From Firmicutes bacterium UBA2116 (GTDB lineage: Bacteria; Bacillota; Clostridia; Tissierellales; Sedimentibacteraceae), in assembly GCA_002331025.1 (NCBI GenBank), contig DCYG01000023.1, positions 5,354 to 65,876 of the forward strand: 60,523 nucleotides of DNA, written 5' to 3'. Position 1 is the stretch's first letter, and the number at the start of each line of letters is the position of its first letter. The notes under the pieces are model-generated. The model saw nothing but the letters and a program-made list of their open reading frames with translations. It searched no databases and was not told where the DNA came from. A program made the translations under genes and the position numbers. Positions 35,221 through 43,285 of the stretch are shown in pieces.

Positions 35221-35693
35221 ACTAATCCCTCCTCTATCTTCAGCTTTTCCAATGCCCTGTAATACCTGCTTTTAACTGTGCTTACCGAAATTTTCAGATC
35301 ATCGGAAATCATTTCAAATGTATATTTAAAGTAAACCTTGAGAACAATAACATTCTTTTCATCCATGGACAGAGTTTTTAGATTATCCATGAAAATATTT
35401 ATACTTTCTTTATCCTCGGCTTGCATTATACCAGCATTTGATAAGTCTTCTAATGAAATTAATTTGTTTTTCCTGAGTAAATCCTTTGATTTATTTGCCG
35501 CAATTTTTAATATCCATGATTTAAATTTTTCTTTATCTCTGATTTTATCTTTTGAAATGTATGCCTGATATGCACTTTCCTGCACAATATCTAAAGCATC
35601 AGCCTCGTTATTCACATAAGTATAAGCTATCCTGTAAATATCATTTTTATATTGTTTAAATAACAATTCAAACTCTTTTTCATTTATTTTAAT
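35217..35693 (-). CDS. ECF-type sigma factor, apparently starting at ATT
   Basis: About 159 residues. Sigma region 2 is YKNDIYRIAYTYVNNEADALDIVQESAYQAY and region 4 FEMISDDLKISVSTVKSRYYRALEKL. No ATG, GTG or TTG lies at a suitable distance from a ribosome site: the first TTG (35666) is 34 nt from it. A perfect GGAGGTG (35707-35701) lies 7 nt before ATT at 35693, giving the family-like N-terminus MKINEKEFELLFKQYKND. ATT is a rare start codon that usually lowers or regulates synthesis. An ECF-like promoter precedes it. Partner is the DUF4179 anti-sigma protein. Confidence 0.8.
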   Translation of the reverse strand: MKINEKEFELLFKQYKNDIYRIAYTYVNNEADALDIVQESAYQAYISKDKIRDKEKFKSWILKIAANKSKDLLRKNKLISLEDLSNAGIMQAEDKESINIFMDNLKTLSMDEKNVIVLKVYFKYTFEMISDDLKISVSTVKSRYYRALEKLKIEEGLV

Positions 35694-35733
35694 TTTGGTG
35701 CACCTCCTGCCTAAGAAGACCTTCTATACATAA

Positions 35734-35760
35734 GACGAAATAAAAACAAAAATAGTCTCA
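35734..35760 (-). promoter_or_regulatory. ECF-type promoter, probably autoregulatory
   Basis: The minus strand has TGAGAC (35760-35755), a 17-nt spacer, and CGTC (35737-35734). This is one mismatch from the TGAAAC-N16/17-CGTC pattern of sigma-M/V/W-like factors. It lies about 40 nt upstream of the sigma gene, as expected for self-activation. Confidence 0.55.
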
Positions 35761-35896
35761 TTATAAAAAAATTATTTATATTACTAAATATCATTGGCAT
35801 TTTCACATCAACATTTATGAACAAAAATCAAAATGAAGCTTCATGCTATGAAAAATATAACACAAAACTTCAAAGATGATAATATAATTTCAATAA

Positions 35897-35935
35897 TTGA
35901 CCCCCGATATGTTCAATGAACATATCGGGGGTCAA
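35897..35935. repeat. 39-nt near-perfect palindrome, probable terminator
   Basis: TTGACCCCCGATATGTTCA and its complement flank a single central base, giving 19-bp arms. It follows the 95-residue membrane protein gene on the minus strand. The T-tract is weak (TTATTGAAATT). The stem core resembles the hairpin at 6074-6107. Confidence 0.65.
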
Positions 35936-35967
35936 ATTTATAGAACACTATCTCAGGATAAATACAT

Positions 35968-36255
35968 TTAATTGTTTTCAGTTCTTTTTTTATGAACAAC
36001 ATCTAAAACAATCGAACATATGAGAGACGGTAAACTTGCGGAGAATAAAAGCAAGCCCATTACAAATCTTCCTAATGCCTCAAAGCCCTCAGTAGGGGCA
36101 CTGTACGCAGTAATGAAATTATATAGCATAAACGGAAACATTATAATTACAGGAATATATTTAACATATCTTTTCTTCTTAAATATGTAATTTAAAATAA
36201 ATGTCACCAAAATTGAAACTATCACTACAATACTTAAAACAACACCTATTTCCAT
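35968..36255 (-). CDS. Small membrane protein of unknown function
   Basis: 95 residues with three predicted membrane segments (about 4-24, 33-52 and 62-85) and a basic C-terminus (HKKRTENN). The family is not recognised. It starts 12 nt after the PhnB-type VOC gene stop and is probably co-transcribed with it. A strong palindrome follows. Nothing else about its job can be read from the sequence. Confidence 0.6.
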   Translation of the reverse strand: MEIGVVLSIVVIVSILVTFILNYIFKKKRYVKYIPVIIMFPFMLYNFITAYSAPTEGFEALGRFVMGLLLFSASLPSLICSIVLDVVHKKRTENN

Positions 36256-36267
36256 AAAAATACCTCC

Positions 36268-36744
36268 TTATGTCAAAGCCGCTCCTGCTTCCTCAAGCTC
36301 CTTAATAATTATCTTTTTCATTTTCATCATCGCTTGTATTTGAGCATCCGTCTTAACCAGATCTACCATGTTATAAGGCACTATCTGCCAGAAAAGACCG
36401 AATTTATCCTTAGCCCATCCACATTGCTCCGCCTCTTTGACATGTGACAACTTATCCCAGAAGTAATCAATCTCATCCTGTCCTTCACATTCTATTGTCA
36501 TTGATATAGCTTCATTGAAATGAAAGTACGGACCGCCGTCCAGTGCAAGATACCTTTGTCCGTTTAGTATAAATTCAGCAGTAATTATCTTACCGGACAT
36601 ACCTTTAAAATGCTCATCAAGATTTTCATCAGGATATTTTACAATATTCTGTATTTCAGAATCGGGAAATACATTCACATAATAATTTATTGCTTCTTCG
36701 CAATTATTATCACCAAACCATAATGATGGTACTATATTTTTCAT
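36268..36744 (-). CDS. PhnB/3-dmu-9_3-mt type VOC protein
   Basis: 158 residues. The sequence IVPSLWFGDNNCEEAINYYVNVFPDSEI and later AISMTIECEGQDEIDYFWDKLS and EQCGWAKDKFGLFWQIVP are the hallmark of the PhnB-like glyoxalase-fold family (Pfam 3-demethylubiquinone-9 methyltransferase-like). Despite the name these are not methyltransferases; most have no assigned reaction. The ribosome site is AAAAGGAG. A 20-codon fragment of a related head lies at 40552-40617. Confidence 0.85.
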   Translation of the reverse strand: MKNIVPSLWFGDNNCEEAINYYVNVFPDSEIQNIVKYPDENLDEHFKGMSGKIITAEFILNGQRYLALDGGPYFHFNEAISMTIECEGQDEIDYFWDKLSHVKEAEQCGWAKDKFGLFWQIVPYNMVDLVKTDAQIQAMMKMKKIIIKELEEAGAALT

Positions 36745-36789
36745 TTTTTCTCCTTTTCAATGCATCAACCTGCATATACATTTGTAATT

Positions 36790-36819
36790 ATTATACCAAA
36801 GCAATTACAATTCAAACAA
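36790..36819 (-). promoter_or_regulatory. Candidate sigma-A promoter of the VOC gene
   Basis: TTGTTT (36819-36814), 18-nt spacer, TATAAT (36795-36790) on the minus strand, about 45 nt before the VOC ATG. Perfect -10, fair -35. Confidence 0.5.
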
Positions 36820-36903
36820 ATTTCGAGGATAAATTTATTGATTTGATTATGACGAATTGTAAAATCCTTATGAAAGTTCCATTAAGATAACATCTGTTTT
36901 CGT

Positions 36904-36937
36904 TTATGACTTTGTTAAAGCATTCCTATTTATAATC
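36904..36937 (-). pseudogene. Vestige of an ABC exporter permease 3' end
   Basis: The minus strand encodes INRNALTKS-stop, matching the end of the exporter permease at 40618 (RNRNVLTKA-stop). About 29 of 36 bases agree. Only the last dozen codons remain, about 160 nt upstream of the VOC gene. Confidence 0.5.
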
Positions 36938-36961
36938 ATTATAAGCAGGTTAAAAAATTAA

Positions 36962-36991
36962 AAACGCCAAGATAATATTATCTTAGCGTTT
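36962..36991 (-). terminator. Rho-independent terminator after ATPase copy 1
   Basis: AAACGC-AAGATA and complement form the stem. The minus-strand tail is TTTTTAATTTTTT. It is the same stem type as 27641-27670; the corresponding region after ATPase copy 2 (about 52870) has lost the hairpin. Confidence 0.75.
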
Positions 36992-37018
36992 AGTGAAGCT
37001 TCCGGAGTATCTATATTA

Positions 37019-37846
37019 TTAATCATCAAATTCACATCTATGCTTGTCAAAAAAATCATACGCGTATCTGACACTTTCAAGCTCTATCCATTTCACAACA
37101 TTCAAATCTCTTAAATCAAGATTATAGATTTTTGCATTTAATGTACCAAGCATAAACGGTGAGTGTGTAGAAATAATAAACTGACATTTTAATAATCTGG
37201 CCATTTGATTTATTTTTTCTGCTAATATCACCTGATTAGCATGAGACAAAGAAACTTCCGGTTCATCGAGCAGATATAATGCATCCGTCTCCAGATAATC
37301 GTCCAATATCTGCAATGTCGTTTCTCCGTTAGAATATTTTTCTTGAGCAAATTTCATATATTCCATCTGCTTCCACATTTCCTTTGAAGAACGCATTGAT
37401 TCAACCTCACTCTTAGACATTCCTCTTTTCGCATGTTCATAGATATATCCTTCTGCGAGCACTTTTTCTTGCTGTATTTTCTTAATTTCATATAGAATAT
37501 CTTCACTTTTAACATACTTGCTTTTTTCGGGTATACTTGTAAAATATCTGCCTAATTCATCTTCTCCCAGCTCATAGCTGCATTCATTCACAAAATTAGA
37601 AAAATATGCTATATTGCCATATTTATTGCAAGAAGCATATTCTCTTCCTTCTAATTTAAGTTTATTTGCAATGATATTTAACAAGGTTGATTTCCCAGAC
37701 GCGTTGTTGCCATATAACACGGTAATAGGCTGAAACAAGAATAACTTTTCCGTTTTCTCGGCAAACACATGATAAGGATATATATTGGGATTATTCACTT
37801 TCTTCTGAGATAATAGAAAATTGCTCAAATAAATAATACCATTCAC
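37019..37846 (-). CDS. ABC-type AAA ATPase (intact copy 1)
   Basis: 275 residues. Walker A GNNASGKST near residue 48, a helical insertion, signature-like YSNGETTLQIL, Walker B ALYLLDEPEVSLS, and the His-loop IISTHSPFMLGTLNAKIYNLD. This is the RecF/OLD-like single-domain ATPase class, without TOPRIM or membrane part. The biological role is unknown; relatives are found near defence and repair genes. It is 8 nt downstream of the TelA gene and shares its operon. A degraded second copy lies at 52907-53722, showing duplication within the window. Confidence 0.85.
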   Translation of the reverse strand: MNGIIYLSNFLLSQKKVNNPNIYPYHVFAEKTEKLFLFQPITVLYGNNASGKSTLLNIIANKLKLEGREYASCNKYGNIAYFSNFVNECSYELGEDELGRYFTSIPEKSKYVKSEDILYEIKKIQQEKVLAEGYIYEHAKRGMSKSEVESMRSSKEMWKQMEYMKFAQEKYSNGETTLQILDDYLETDALYLLDEPEVSLSHANQVILAEKINQMARLLKCQFIISTHSPFMLGTLNAKIYNLDLRDLNVVKWIELESVRYAYDFFDKHRCEFDD

Positions 37847-37854
37847 CTTCTTAA

Positions 37855-39012
37855 TTAATTTTTTTCAGCTCTCATTTCTAAAAGCTTATTTTTCAATTCT
37901 TTTTCGATTCTGTTCAATTCTATTTCTGCTTCTTTCCTCTTCTGACGTCCTTCCGTCTGAATACGCATAACTTCATCGAGCGTTGAAATCAATGACTCAT
38001 TGGTAATACGAAGTGTTTCAATATCCACAATTCCCCGCTCTGATTCTTTGGCCGTATCTATCGTTGCCGTTTTAAGTATTTCTGCATTTTTTCTCAGCAA
38101 CTCATTAGTCATATCCGTCACTTCCCTCTGAGCCTTTGCAGCCTGACCTGAATGCGTAACTCCCAGAGCTAAAACCATCTGACCTTTCCAGAGAGGAATT
38201 GTGTTGACAATTGTGGATTGTATTTTCTCAGCCATGATAGTATCATTTCCCTGAACCAGACGGATCTGTGGTGCCATTTGAATTGATATCATTCTGGTCA
38301 GCTCCAAATCATGAATTTTTTTCTCAAAACGGTTGCATATAGCAATCAAATCGTTAACTGCCTGCGCATCCTCCGGCAGACCGCTGGCAGCTGATTTTTC
38401 CATCAGTACAGGCAATTCTTCCTTCTGAACTTTTTCCAGCTTCTTTTTACCGGCGAGTATATACATAGAAAGCTCTTTAAAATATGTTTTATTAAGTTCA
38501 TACATTTTATCAAGCATCGCTATATCTTTCAAAAGCTGCATCTGATTTGCTTCCAAAGACTCGCAGATTCTATTTATATTTACTTCTGCCTTATCATATT
38601 TAGCCTTCATTGCTGTAAGTTTATTTGATGATTTTTTGAAGAAACCCAGAAATCCTTTTTCTTCTTCATCTACATCAAAACTTTTTAATTCCGTTACAAC
38701 TCCTGAAAGCATTTCGCCTATTTCACCCAAATCTTTGGTTTTCACATTGTTTAGTGCAGACTCTGAAAAATCTGCTATTTTTTTCTGAGCTCCCACACCG
38801 TATTGAAGAATCTGATTGGATTTTGTTAAATCAATTTGATTTACAAAATCATCAATCATCTTTTTTTCCTCCGGTGTCAGTATGCTTTCATCAAATACCG
38901 GCTTTTCAATCTGATTGCTGTCCTTTTTTGCTGTTTCGCCGTATACTTCCCCTTTAACCGATGCCTCGTCACTAAAAGGTTCAAGGATTAATTCAGGTAC
39001 TTCATTATTCAT
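37855..39012 (-). CDS. telA: TelA-family toxic anion (tellurite) resistance protein
   Basis: 385 residues, helical and coiled-coil-rich. Family marks are KGFLGFFKKSSNKLTAMKAKYDKAEVNINRI, MAPQIRLVQGNDTIMAEKIQSTIVNTIPLWKGQMVLALGV and RREVTDMTN-like sequences (REVTDMTNELLRKNAEILK). TelA/KlaA proteins give tolerance to tellurite and to cell-envelope antimicrobials in Firmicutes; the mechanism is unclear. It follows the XpaC-like gene by 19 nt, the usual pairing, and is followed by the ATPase. Confidence 0.9.
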   Translation of the reverse strand: MNNEVPELILEPFSDEASVKGEVYGETAKKDSNQIEKPVFDESILTPEEKKMIDDFVNQIDLTKSNQILQYGVGAQKKIADFSESALNNVKTKDLGEIGEMLSGVVTELKSFDVDEEEKGFLGFFKKSSNKLTAMKAKYDKAEVNINRICESLEANQMQLLKDIAMLDKMYELNKTYFKELSMYILAGKKKLEKVQKEELPVLMEKSAASGLPEDAQAVNDLIAICNRFEKKIHDLELTRMISIQMAPQIRLVQGNDTIMAEKIQSTIVNTIPLWKGQMVLALGVTHSGQAAKAQREVTDMTNELLRKNAEILKTATIDTAKESERGIVDIETLRITNESLISTLDEVMRIQTEGRQKRKEAEIELNRIEKELKNKLLEMRAEKN

Positions 39013-39031
39013 TGTTTTCTTCCCCTATAGT

Positions 39032-40297
39032 TTATTTTATATTCTTTTGGGCTAATCCTTCCTGCGCAAGCATAGTCTCCAATACAGATATATCAGCAGA
39101 TATATCCATTGCTGCATCTTGGAACAGATCATCCAGCAAATTCTCAAATGCAAGATTAATAGTATCCATGGTATCTTCTATCTCTTTCTTGGCAGTTGAT
39201 ATATTTTCGCCTCTTACAGAATGGTAATCAAACTCTCTGTACGCATCCAGTAATTTTAACGTTGTCGGCAAAAAATACTCCGTAAATTTCTTTATTTCAG
39301 GAAATTTTTCAGGATGAGACTCAACATAATCAAAAATTTTTCCGGTTACTGATTCAAGTCTGTCTAATTTACGGGAGATTTCTTCTCCCGGTATTTCGGT
39401 ATTTGCATTTCTGATTTTCTGAACATATTGCCGTCCTTCATTAATCGCTTTTCTGATTTCCGGCTCCAATGTATCCTTCTTGTTAGATTTATCTTTCTGC
39501 TCCTGTTTCTGTCGCAATATCTCTTCTTTATTTTTTTCCTTTTCTTCCATTTGCCTCATTCTCATATTTTCCTGCAATCTGAGATACTGTTCATAGCTTT
39601 CGTTATTTAACATAAAACAGGTCTTTTTTTCGTCAATATGCCCTTCAGGGAACATTCCGATATCAATCATTTTCTGTAAGTCTTTTGCTATATACTTGCT
39701 GCTTCGTCCCGTAACGGAAGAAAAGTCCTTAATCATGAAGTAATTGCGGTCATGCATCTGTGCTATATATTTTTGGAACCTTTTTAATCTCTTTCGTATC
39801 CTGCCTCCATTCAATAATAAAACTGAGCTTGCCGCAAAGCAGGGCAGCAGTATAAATGTTATGATATTATACATAATGCCAATTCCAAGCTTATACCCTA
39901 TTATGGCTAATACAATTGATGCAATCAAAAATAAACTGCTTCCGATTGAACCAAATACAGTAAGTAACACGCCTGAAACCTTTCCGACCGGTACAGCAAT
40001 TTTATCTGACTTAGGAACCGATTTATTTTTTTGATACCTTCGTTGGTCGTTATTAAAATTCCATGTCTGTGAGAATCTGTCATGACCATACTGATAATCA
40101 TTATCCTTCCACGACTGATTATTCCATGTCTGATGATTGGCATGATTTCCTGCAATTGCCCTTCTGACCTCATCAAGTGCACCATTAACAACATTCCTGA
40201 CATCATGATTCAGTCTATTAAAATTCATATTGTTCACCGCATCCTGAACAATATTACGAATTTCCTCACCTAAATTTAAACCTCCACGGTTATTCAT
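39032..40297 (-). CDS. XpaC-like membrane protein partner of TelA
   Basis: About 421 residues. ATG at 40297 follows GGAGG by 5 nt; the longer frame (to 40309) starts at a TTG inside the ribosome site. After a 100-residue Asn-rich soluble head there are two membrane helices (about 110-165), then a domain with HDRNYFMIKDFSSVTGRSSKYIAKDLQKMIDIGMF and a long helical tail. This matches the family labelled 5-bromo-4-chloroindolyl phosphate hydrolysis (XpaC), which is genetically tied to TelA. The enzymatic name is historical. First gene of a three-gene operon with its own promoter. Confidence 0.85.
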   Translation of the reverse strand: MNNRGGLNLGEEIRNIVQDAVNNMNFNRLNHDVRNVVNGALDEVRRAIAGNHANHQTWNNQSWKDNDYQYGHDRFSQTWNFNNDQRRYQKNKSVPKSDKIAVPVGKVSGVLLTVFGSIGSSLFLIASIVLAIIGYKLGIGIMYNIITFILLPCFAASSVLLLNGGRIRKRLKRFQKYIAQMHDRNYFMIKDFSSVTGRSSKYIAKDLQKMIDIGMFPEGHIDEKKTCFMLNNESYEQYLRLQENMRMRQMEEKEKNKEEILRQKQEQKDKSNKKDTLEPEIRKAINEGRQYVQKIRNANTEIPGEEISRKLDRLESVTGKIFDYVESHPEKFPEIKKFTEYFLPTTLKLLDAYREFDYHSVRGENISTAKKEIEDTMDTINLAFENLLDDLFQDAAMDISADISVLETMLAQEGLAQKNIK

Positions 40298-40321
40298 GCT
40301 AGCCTCCAAGCTTTTACCTTC

Positions 40322-40337
40322 GAATAAGGCCTTATTC
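40322..40337 (-). promoter_or_regulatory. Perfect 16-bp palindrome in the xpaC-telA leader
   Basis: GAATAAGGCCTTATTC, centred about 30 nt downstream of the expected transcription start and 25 nt before the XpaC ATG. Candidate operator for an unidentified repressor. Confidence 0.45.
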
Positions 40338-40366
40338 TCCTAAAATCCACTTATTTCATTGTATAA

Positions 40367-40395
40367 ATTATATCATATCCGATTTTTGAAATCAA
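40367..40395 (-). promoter_or_regulatory. Sigma-A promoter of the xpaC-telA-ATPase operon
   Basis: TTGATT (40395-40390), 17-nt spacer, TATAAT (40372-40367) on the minus strand. Confidence 0.65.
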
Positions 40396-40496
40396 TATTA
40401 TTGAAACAGTACTTTTATTTGATTATATCATCAATTCCATCAAACTGCATTTTTTTGAAAAATTTATTATTAAAAGTATTATAAAATAAAAAACAA

Positions 40497-40533
40497 GCAA
40501 ATCTATCAGCTTAATTGCAAGCTATAGATTTGC
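40497..40533 (-). terminator. Rho-independent terminator after exporter 1
   Basis: GCAAATCTAT-AGCTT and complement pair across 40497-40533. The minus-strand tail TTGTTTTTTATTTT is strongly U-rich. The gap 40310-40617 otherwise holds only the promoter, palindrome and VOC vestige listed here. Confidence 0.8.
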
Positions 40534-40551
40534 TCATATTTTTCCGGCTTC

Positions 40552-40617
40552 ATTAATTGCCTCTTTGCAGTTATTGTCACCAAAACATAATTAAAAAATT
40601 CCCTTAAGCTATATTTT
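40552..40617 (-). pseudogene. Vestige of a PhnB-type VOC gene head
   Basis: The minus strand just after the permease stop matches the first codons of the VOC gene at 36744: AAAAATATAG, then codons for FGDNNCKEAIN, against FGDNNCEEAIN in the intact gene. No start codon in frame and only about 20 codons remain. Confidence 0.6.
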
Positions 40618-42225
40618 TTATGCCTTTGTCAAAACATTCCTGTTTCTGAATCCCCAAAGTCCAATCACAGTCAGTACGGAAGAAAGGCAAAGGAGCAAAA
40701 ATAGCGGAATCAGCGGCAGGGTTGTAATATCAATAGTATAGTGAGTATATGCAAAAGGAGATATCTGCATCAGCGACCAGTCAATAATCTGCCCTTCCCA
40801 TGCCAGTTCCAGCATAACAGATGACAGCCAGATTACCCAGCCAAGCACCATTATTTTAGGACACAAGCCATATAACAGCGCCGTTATACCCAGAAATATA
40901 AGTACAGGAGGAAGTTTTGAAACGCTCATAGCCAAAACAGACCAAAATCCACTGCTTACATCTCCAGCCGCAATTCCATAAAACAAGCCTCCCACGATAC
41001 CCATAACCAGCAGCAATGCTGCAGAGCATAAAGCTGCCATAATCAAATGACTGCTCATCCAGCGAATTCGGCTGACAGGCTTATCCAAGAGCATTTCTAC
41101 CCTTCCTTCAGTTTCTTCTTTTTTAAGGCGTGACACAGAGGTCATAGCATAGGCAGCCACAAAAAGCGACATCAGATAAATGCTGACACTAATAAATACA
41201 TAACCTAACCCCACCTCCTCCGACCAGCTTGTACCTCCTAAGCTTGACAGCCAATTACTCATTCCGCCACCAATAGATAAGGCAGGTGAAATGGCTGCAA
41301 ACACGGAAATATACAGCACTATTCCCACCATCCAGCCCATAAAGCTTTTCTGGTGTAATCTCCACGCTAAAGCCAGAGGACCGGAAAAGCGGGGACCTGC
41401 CTCCGGCAATCCCGGTTTGGCTAAAAGAATGCCGGCTCCCAGGTCTCTGTGAGCAGATAGCTTATAGGCGAAAATAGTGGGTACAGACGCTAAAACAGCA
41501 CAATACAGCAAACCCCGGCTATAGTTGCCTGCAAATGGAGCGGTCACTCGCTGCCATGCCATTGGAGTTATCCATCTCAATAAGGTGTAGCCTCCTCTGA
41601 AGTTATTCAGAATTGCCATGACTAATCCTATACCAAGTGCTGCAATACCAATACCTCTGGCGGTCGAACCGGTTTCCCGAAGCTGAGCGCCTAAAGCTCC
41701 TACTCCGGCAAAAAAACACCCAATAGCAGACAGAGTTGCTCCGAAAATAAAAGAACCCGGCATATCACCCCCAAGAGCAATGATACTTAAAGCAATTAGT
41801 ATTCCTGCTATTAAATTTCCAATAGTTGCAATAATGAGTGCAGCAGTCAGACTGGCATGGCGTCCTGCCGGGTAAGCTCTGATCATCTCACTGCGTCCCG
41901 TTTCTTCATCTGCACGTGTGTTTCTGATAACTATGAGCAGGCTGCCAATTCCTAATGCCAGTGACAGCTGTGAAACACCCCTCCATACAATAGCTCCGGA
42001 AATATCAACAGACATGACCGGACCAAGAAGAGCAGAAATCAACGGATCTTTATTGAATTCACTCAGAACATCTCCAAGGTTCTGTCCGCCCATAGCCGTA
42101 AAGGTTACAGCGGTTACAAAGACTAACATCACGGAAAAGATTATCCAGACAGTCAATAAGAATCGATCCCGATGTAAAAACAATTTAATAAGAGTTCCGG
42201 TACCTGCAAAGTCATTGGATTTCAT
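40618..42225 (-). CDS. ABC exporter permease 1 (polyketide-antibiotic exporter type)
   Basis: 535 residues with about twelve membrane helices. The head MKSNDFAGTGTLIKLFLHRDRFLLTVWIIFSVML and the pattern RADEETGRSEMIRAYPAGR and RLKKEETEGRVEMLLDKPVSRIRW are typical of TnrB3-like permeases linked to macrolide or polyether efflux. It works with the ATPase encoded 2 nt upstream. Paralogous to the permease at 43929. Substrate likely an antibiotic or other amphiphile, inferred. Confidence 0.85.
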   Translation of the reverse strand: MKSNDFAGTGTLIKLFLHRDRFLLTVWIIFSVMLVFVTAVTFTAMGGQNLGDVLSEFNKDPLISALLGPVMSVDISGAIVWRGVSQLSLALGIGSLLIVIRNTRADEETGRSEMIRAYPAGRHASLTAALIIATIGNLIAGILIALSIIALGGDMPGSFIFGATLSAIGCFFAGVGALGAQLRETGSTARGIGIAALGIGLVMAILNNFRGGYTLLRWITPMAWQRVTAPFAGNYSRGLLYCAVLASVPTIFAYKLSAHRDLGAGILLAKPGLPEAGPRFSGPLALAWRLHQKSFMGWMVGIVLYISVFAAISPALSIGGGMSNWLSSLGGTSWSEEVGLGYVFISVSIYLMSLFVAAYAMTSVSRLKKEETEGRVEMLLDKPVSRIRWMSSHLIMAALCSAALLLVMGIVGGLFYGIAAGDVSSGFWSVLAMSVSKLPPVLIFLGITALLYGLCPKIMVLGWVIWLSSVMLELAWEGQIIDWSLMQISPFAYTHYTIDITTLPLIPLFLLLCLSSVLTVIGLWGFRNRNVLTKA

Positions 42226-42227
42226 AA

Positions 42228-43136
42228 TTATACTCCTCCTTTTTCATCAGTACTATCACCATAATGACGCATAAAGAGCTCTTCCAGGCTGGGAGGTTCA
42301 ACCGTCAAGGATTTAATTCCTAAAGGCAGCAACTTCTCCATTATTTTCGTCATTGCATCTGAATCCACAGAAAAGCGATACTTCAATCCATCTCTTGATA
42401 CATCGTGAATTCCATGCAGGTTTTCTATTCCGACAGCAGTCTTTCCTGTTTCTACATTAATCATTGTGCGGGTAAGGTGACGTAAATTCTCTAAAGTACC
42501 TGATTCCACGATTTGTCCTTGCCGGATAATACTTACCCTGTCACAAAGGGTTTCCACTTCTGACAGGATGTGACTTGACAGGAGTATAGTTTTTCCGGCT
42601 TTTTTTACTTCCGCCACACATTCCTGAAAGATTATCTCCATTAACGGATCAAGCCCTGACGTAGGTTCATCCAGAAGATACAATTCCGCATCACAGGAAA
42701 AAGCCGCTACCAGTGCCACCTTTTGGCGGTTTCCTTTAGAATAAGTTCTGCTCTTCTTTGTTGTATCCAATTGGAAGCGCTCTATAAGCTGATTCCTTTT
42801 AGAAATATTCAGACCTCCGTGAAACCGACCAAGAAAGTCAATGACTTCTCCTCCTGACAGATCCGGCCACAGGGTGACATCACCGGGAACATAGACTAAT
42901 CTGCGATGCAGCTCCACAGCATCATCCCACGGATCTTTGGCAAACAATGTTATTTCTCCGGATGTCTTTCGTAAAATTCCTAACAGGATACGGATTGTCG
43001 TAGATTTTCCGGCACCGTTCGGACCAATAAAGCCGTGTACTTCCCCTTTTTTCACTTCGAGATTAATTCCTTTCAAAGCCTGAGTTTTTCCAAATGATTT
43101 AGTCAAATTTTGAATATGAATTATATTCATATACAT
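42228..43136 (-). CDS. ABC exporter ATPase 1
   Basis: 302 residues. Walker A GPNGAGKST, Q-loop region, signature YSKGNRQKVALVAAF (Gly-Asn variant of LSGGQ), Walker B LYLLDEPTSGLDP, H-loop LSSHILSEVE. A C-terminal domain of about 80 residues is typical of drug-exporter ATPases of the DrrA/TnrB2 class. It is read from a TTGACA-17-TATTAT promoter that faces the divergent tetR gene, so TetR-type control is expected. Confidence 0.9.
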   Translation of the reverse strand: MYMNIIHIQNLTKSFGKTQALKGINLEVKKGEVHGFIGPNGAGKSTTIRILLGILRKTSGEITLFAKDPWDDAVELHRRLVYVPGDVTLWPDLSGGEVIDFLGRFHGGLNISKRNQLIERFQLDTTKKSRTYSKGNRQKVALVAAFSCDAELYLLDEPTSGLDPLMEIIFQECVAEVKKAGKTILLSSHILSEVETLCDRVSIIRQGQIVESGTLENLRHLTRTMINVETGKTAVGIENLHGIHDVSRDGLKYRFSVDSDAMTKIMEKLLPLGIKSLTVEPPSLEELFMRHYGDSTDEKGGV

Positions 43137-43188
43137 TCTCCTTCTATTTTAGATGTTTTATATTGTTATAATATATATCTCTAAAACT

Positions 43189-43217
43189 ATAATATACGAG
43201 TATAGAAAATTTGTCAA
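43189..43217 (-). promoter_or_regulatory. Promoter of exporter 1, with candidate TetR operator
   Basis: TTGACA (43217-43212), 17-nt spacer, TATTAT (43194-43189) on the minus strand. A palindrome TATACGAGTATA at 43193-43204 overlaps the spacer and -10, a good place for the divergent TetR protein to repress. Confidence 0.7.
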
Positions 43218-43237
43218 TGAGTTTTATATAATTTATA

Positions 43238-43266
43238 TTGACCTATTATAAAACTTTTAGTATGAT
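43238..43266 (+). promoter_or_regulatory. Promoter of tetR 1
   Basis: TTGACC (43238-43243), 17-nt spacer, TATGAT (43261-43266), 19 nt before the tetR ATG at 43286. It lies back to back with the exporter promoter. Confidence 0.65.
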
Positions 43267-43285
43267 TAAATTGAGGTGAAAACAA

